A DNA stretch of 64,000 nt, from NCBI RefSeq assembly GCF_022921095.1, contig NZ_CP095053.1, positions 4,010,501 through 4,074,500 on the forward strand, read 5' to 3'. A program made the translations under genes and the position numbers. Shown here in pieces: positions 61,893-64,000 of this stretch. The stretch comes from Hymenobacter aerilatus (GTDB taxonomy: Bacteria > Bacteroidota > Bacteroidia > Cytophagales > Hymenobacteraceae). How positions within the stretch are numbered: position 1 is the stretch's first letter; the number at the start of each line of letters is the position of its first letter. The notes beneath the pieces were generated by a model, which saw nothing but the letters and a program-made list of their open reading frames with translations, was not told the origin of the DNA and did not search any database.

Positions 61893-63062
61893 TCACCGCT
61901 TCCCCGGTCGGCCGCGAAGCACATGCCAGATAGAGCGCAGAAACGGCCACGGCGGTACCGAATTCATAATCTGGAAATTTTCCCACCACGAGGTCCGTTC
62001 ATCCAGGAACCGAAGCACGCGCTCTAGGGGGTTGTTGGTAAACAGGTCGGAGAAGATGCGACTAGTGGCTTCGCCGCGGCGCTGCATAATGTCGAGCAGC
62101 AGGGTATCGAACCAGTGAAACTGCCACCGGTCGCCGGTGGGGTCGTGGGGCGGGGCGCCTGTTTCGGCCAGGGCCGCCACCAACCGGGCCGTGTGCGCCT
62201 GAATGCGCTGGAAAGCATAGCCAGTACTGGGCTTGGCCCGCCCCGCGCGCGTACCCAGGTTGATGATGCGTGCACCGGCCCGCGCTGGTAGCGGATGGTC
62301 GGTCATTGGAATGGCGCCTATCTCTTCGGCTTCAATCTGGAAGCTCTCTACCCCCAGCGTATCGCGCAGGTAAGCACGCATGGCTTCTTCGTACTCGGCT
62401 TTGGGTAGGATTTCGGCAGAAAACAGCGTGTACTCTACTAGCGCTTTGGTAGTACTAAAGGGCAGCACGTAGATGAAGCGCGCCTCTTGGTGTTGCGCTC
62501 CCCGAAAATCCATGAACTCCACCGTAGCTGGGTCGAAGACGGCGCGGTCAGTGGTTACTTCCCACCCTACAAAGTGCTGGAACAAGTAACGGTGCTTATC
62601 GGGCCGGCGCGTGAGGGTAGGCGGGCGACTATCGAAAGCGTAGCGAGCCGTGAACTCGCCGGCCGTGGTGGTGGCGTGTACGCCGGTGGGCAACTCCGTG
62701 AGGGTTTCTACTCGGCCACGCACCTGTGTCACCTGTGAAGCGGCAGCCAAAGCGGTCCGCGTGAACTGGTAGAAATTCAGCCCCCTAATCATCTTGTAGG
62801 TATACTCTTTCAGCGGAAACACCCGGTTCAGCCAAGGGCTACGAAAGGCCAATTGCCGCCACTCGTGGGCCACAATCTCATCGAAGGGGGTAGGCGCAGC
62901 CGCCCAGAACGACCACGTGCGGTCATTCTGGTCTTTGGCTTCGGGCTCAATCAGCAATACCCGCTTGCCGCGGAGGCGCGGCTCTTGTGTGATGGCATAG
63001 GCCAGGCTAAGCCCGGCCGCGCCGCCACCCACCAGCATGTAGTCGTAATCAGAACTTTCCAA
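61893..63062 (-). CDS. crtY: Lycopene beta-cyclase
   Basis: A ~389-residue flavoprotein that closes the beta-ionone rings of lycopene in carotenoid synthesis. It has the FAD-binding strand YDYMLVGGGAAGLSLAYAI, the conserved NDRTWSFW block and TRAGRAKPSTGYAFQRIQAH near the end. The start is uncertain. The open frame reaches 63101, but that would begin with TTG inside a GC-rich terminator hairpin. The only ATG (63038) would cut the first strand. I therefore choose a TTG at 63062 (63068 is equivalent). Its stop codon is supplied by an 8-bp repeat unit. Other carotenoid genes are not in the window. Confidence 0.88.
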   Translation of the reverse strand: MESSDYDYMLVGGGAAGLSLAYAITQEPRLRGKRVLLIEPEAKDQNDRTWSFWAAAPTPFDEIVAHEWRQLAFRSPWLNRVFPLKEYTYKMIRGLNFYQFTRTALAAASQVTQVRGRVETLTELPTGVHATTTAGEFTARYAFDSRPPTLTRRPDKHRYLFQHFVGWEVTTDRAVFDPATVEFMDFRGAQHQEARFIYVLPFSTTKALVEYTLFSAEILPKAEYEEAMRAYLRDTLGVESFQIEAEEIGAIPMTDHPLPARAGARIINLGTRAGRAKPSTGYAFQRIQAHTARLVAALAETGAPPHDPTGDRWQFHWFDTLLLDIMQRRGEATSRIFSDLFTNNPLERVLRFLDERTSWWENFQIMNSVPPWPFLRSIWHVLRGRPGKR

Positions 63063-63067
63063 ACGCA

Positions 63068-63097
63068 AACGGCGGCCGGAGTAGACCGGCCGCCGTT
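63068..63097 (-). terminator. Hairpin between the hydrolase gene and crtY
   Basis: CGGCGGCCGG (63070-63079) pairs with CCGGCCGCCG (63086-63095), extended by AA/TT, loop AGTAGA. On the minus strand it follows the hydrolase stop by 26 bp and precedes crtY, so it may terminate or attenuate read-through. Confidence 0.65.
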
Positions 63098-63123
63098 GCA
63101 AGTTAGACTTCCTGACGTAACTA

Positions 63124-63765
63124 CTACGCCATCATGGGGTGCAGCTTGAGGCCACCGGCCAGGTCGCGCACGGCATCGCGCACATCCAGGTCCAGTTCGG
63201 AGCTGAAGTGCTGCCGGCCTGATAAGATGCTCACCTGCGACTGGAGGCGCTCCACCCACAGCTGCTCGTTTTCTTTGTAGCCAGAGGTGTAGGGGTCGTC
63301 GTCGGAAAGTAATACCATCAGCTTGTCCTCCGGAATCAGGGTGCGGGCAGCCTCATAGTCGACGGGGGCGTGCATCCAGTTCAGAATATCCTGCCAGGGG
63401 CTATCTACTGAAAACCAACCGGCTACGCACAGCACGCCACCTATTTTGCGAGGTTTCTCTTCTTCCTTCGCCACGCTGGCCAGGTAGTGCAGAATGGCCA
63501 AACAGCCCACGCTGTGTCCTACCAGAATCACGTTTTCGTTGAGTTGAGCGGGGGGTAGCACTTCGCGCAAATAATCTACGGCACGCTCAATGACAGGCAA
63601 ATCCCAAGCTGGCATGTTTAGCGCCCGCACTTGATAGTTGATGCCATCCTCTTCGGCAGCGGCGGCCAATTGGCTGCCTAACCAAGGATACCAGTCGTTA
63701 TCGGCAGCGCCCGCCCAGCGCGGAACGATGTAAATGGTCTTCGTAGTGGAAGTAGTAGTGGGCAT
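63124..63765 (-). CDS. RBBP9/YdeN-type alpha/beta hydrolase
   Basis: A 213-residue serine hydrolase. The nucleophile is S85 (ILVGHSVGCLA), the acid is one of D155-D157 (LSDDDPYT), and H186 (SGRQHFSSE) completes the triad. The start IYIVPRWAGAADNDWYPWLG is the RBBP9-family signature region. It is cytosolic, substrate unknown. It lies upstream of crtY in the same direction, separated by a hairpin. Confidence 0.9.
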   Translation of the reverse strand: MPTTTSTTKTIYIVPRWAGAADNDWYPWLGSQLAAAAEEDGINYQVRALNMPAWDLPVIERAVDYLREVLPPAQLNENVILVGHSVGCLAILHYLASVAKEEEKPRKIGGVLCVAGWFSVDSPWQDILNWMHAPVDYEAARTLIPEDKLMVLLSDDDPYTSGYKENEQLWVERLQSQVSILSGRQHFSSELDLDVRDAVRDLAGGLKLHPMMA

Positions 63766-64000
63766 GGTGGGTAGGATTTGTTTAGAGAATGTATATACTA
63801 CAAAAGCAGTGTAGCTGGATTCCCGCTTTGCAAAAAAGATTCCATTTTTGAAATGAAGCTTACACTATACACACCCTTTTAAAATACCACCACTCATCTT
63901 CGTAACATATCAAAAACACAGTTTTATATGTCTTATAAAGTATTTTATATAATTTTACTCACCATAACCCGCTTTCACCTTCTTGTAAAAACAATAAAAC
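63766..64000. other. AT-rich region upstream of the hydrolase gene
   Basis: These 235 bp to the window edge are very AT-rich, with no coding sequence that I can support. They probably contain the hydrolase promoter and the start of another regulatory region. Confidence 0.4.

Noticed and set aside
63063..63101. Upstream start for lycopene cyclase at 63101
   Set aside because: That TTG would place the start inside a GC-rich hairpin following the hydrolase gene and add residues not seen in the family.

Overview
The window looks like chromosomal DNA of a Bacteroidetes bacterium close to Hymenobacter (Hymenobacteraceae). The evidence is a giant surface protein with a type IX secretion (T9SS) C-terminal sorting domain, a TamB-TamL pair in which TamL carries a lipobox, a CrtY lycopene cyclase for carotenoids, lineage-typical small proteins, GC-rich coding sequence with AT-rich promoter gaps, and a TAnnTTTG-type promoter. 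There are no rRNA or tRNA genes, no CRISPR array and no transposase gene.

Layout. 1-8.3 kb: two tandem paralogous DUF11-repeat surface proteins on the minus strand, the first running off the window. 9-19.6 kb: a 4-alpha-glucanotransferase divergent from tamB-tamL, which serve outer-membrane assembly. 19.7-35.5 kb: a molybdenum region with an FdhF/YdeP-type oxidoreductase, fdhD, moaA, moaD, moaE, a mobA fusion, moaC and moeA. It is interspersed with a WcaI-like glycosyltransferase, a channel-like membrane protein, a Roadblock/LC7-like protein and an S41 peptidase. MoeB and MogA/MoaB are not in the window. 35.8-48 kb: a mixed segment with a small secreted basic protein, SRAP peptidase, periplasmic trehalase, catalase, CDF metal transporter, NDH-2, a GH43 glycosidase, an outer-membrane barrel and a Gfo/Idh/MocA oxidoreductase. 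48-64 kb: a sugar/DMT-type permease, an atypical LuxR-type regulator, a CPA1 antiporter, an HNH endonuclease, a GlxA-type regulator, EttA, DUF349 and DUF2795 proteins, an ABC ATPase, lycopene cyclase and an RBBP9-type hydrolase.

The most unusual content is intergenic. Seven copies of a 104-152 bp palindrome with CTGTCATCC termini sit in gaps between genes. In four of them the palindrome is flanked by degenerate 8-bp tandem units (consensus GGTGAAGT, inverted on the other side) that fill the gap and supply the stop codons of adjacent genes. A related 8-bp inverted repeat without a palindrome lies at 60.9-61.0 kb and runs into the N-terminus of an ABC ATPase. A different large palindrome lies at 48.1 kb and GAGACGC hairpins at 52.0 kb.

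Two relatively AT-rich genes for predicted exported proteins (19758-20363 and 54065-55048) are each bounded by a partial second copy of the end of the neighbouring gene. This suggests both arrived by a similar insertion or duplication process. All functional assignments come from reading motifs and gene context by eye; no database search was possible.
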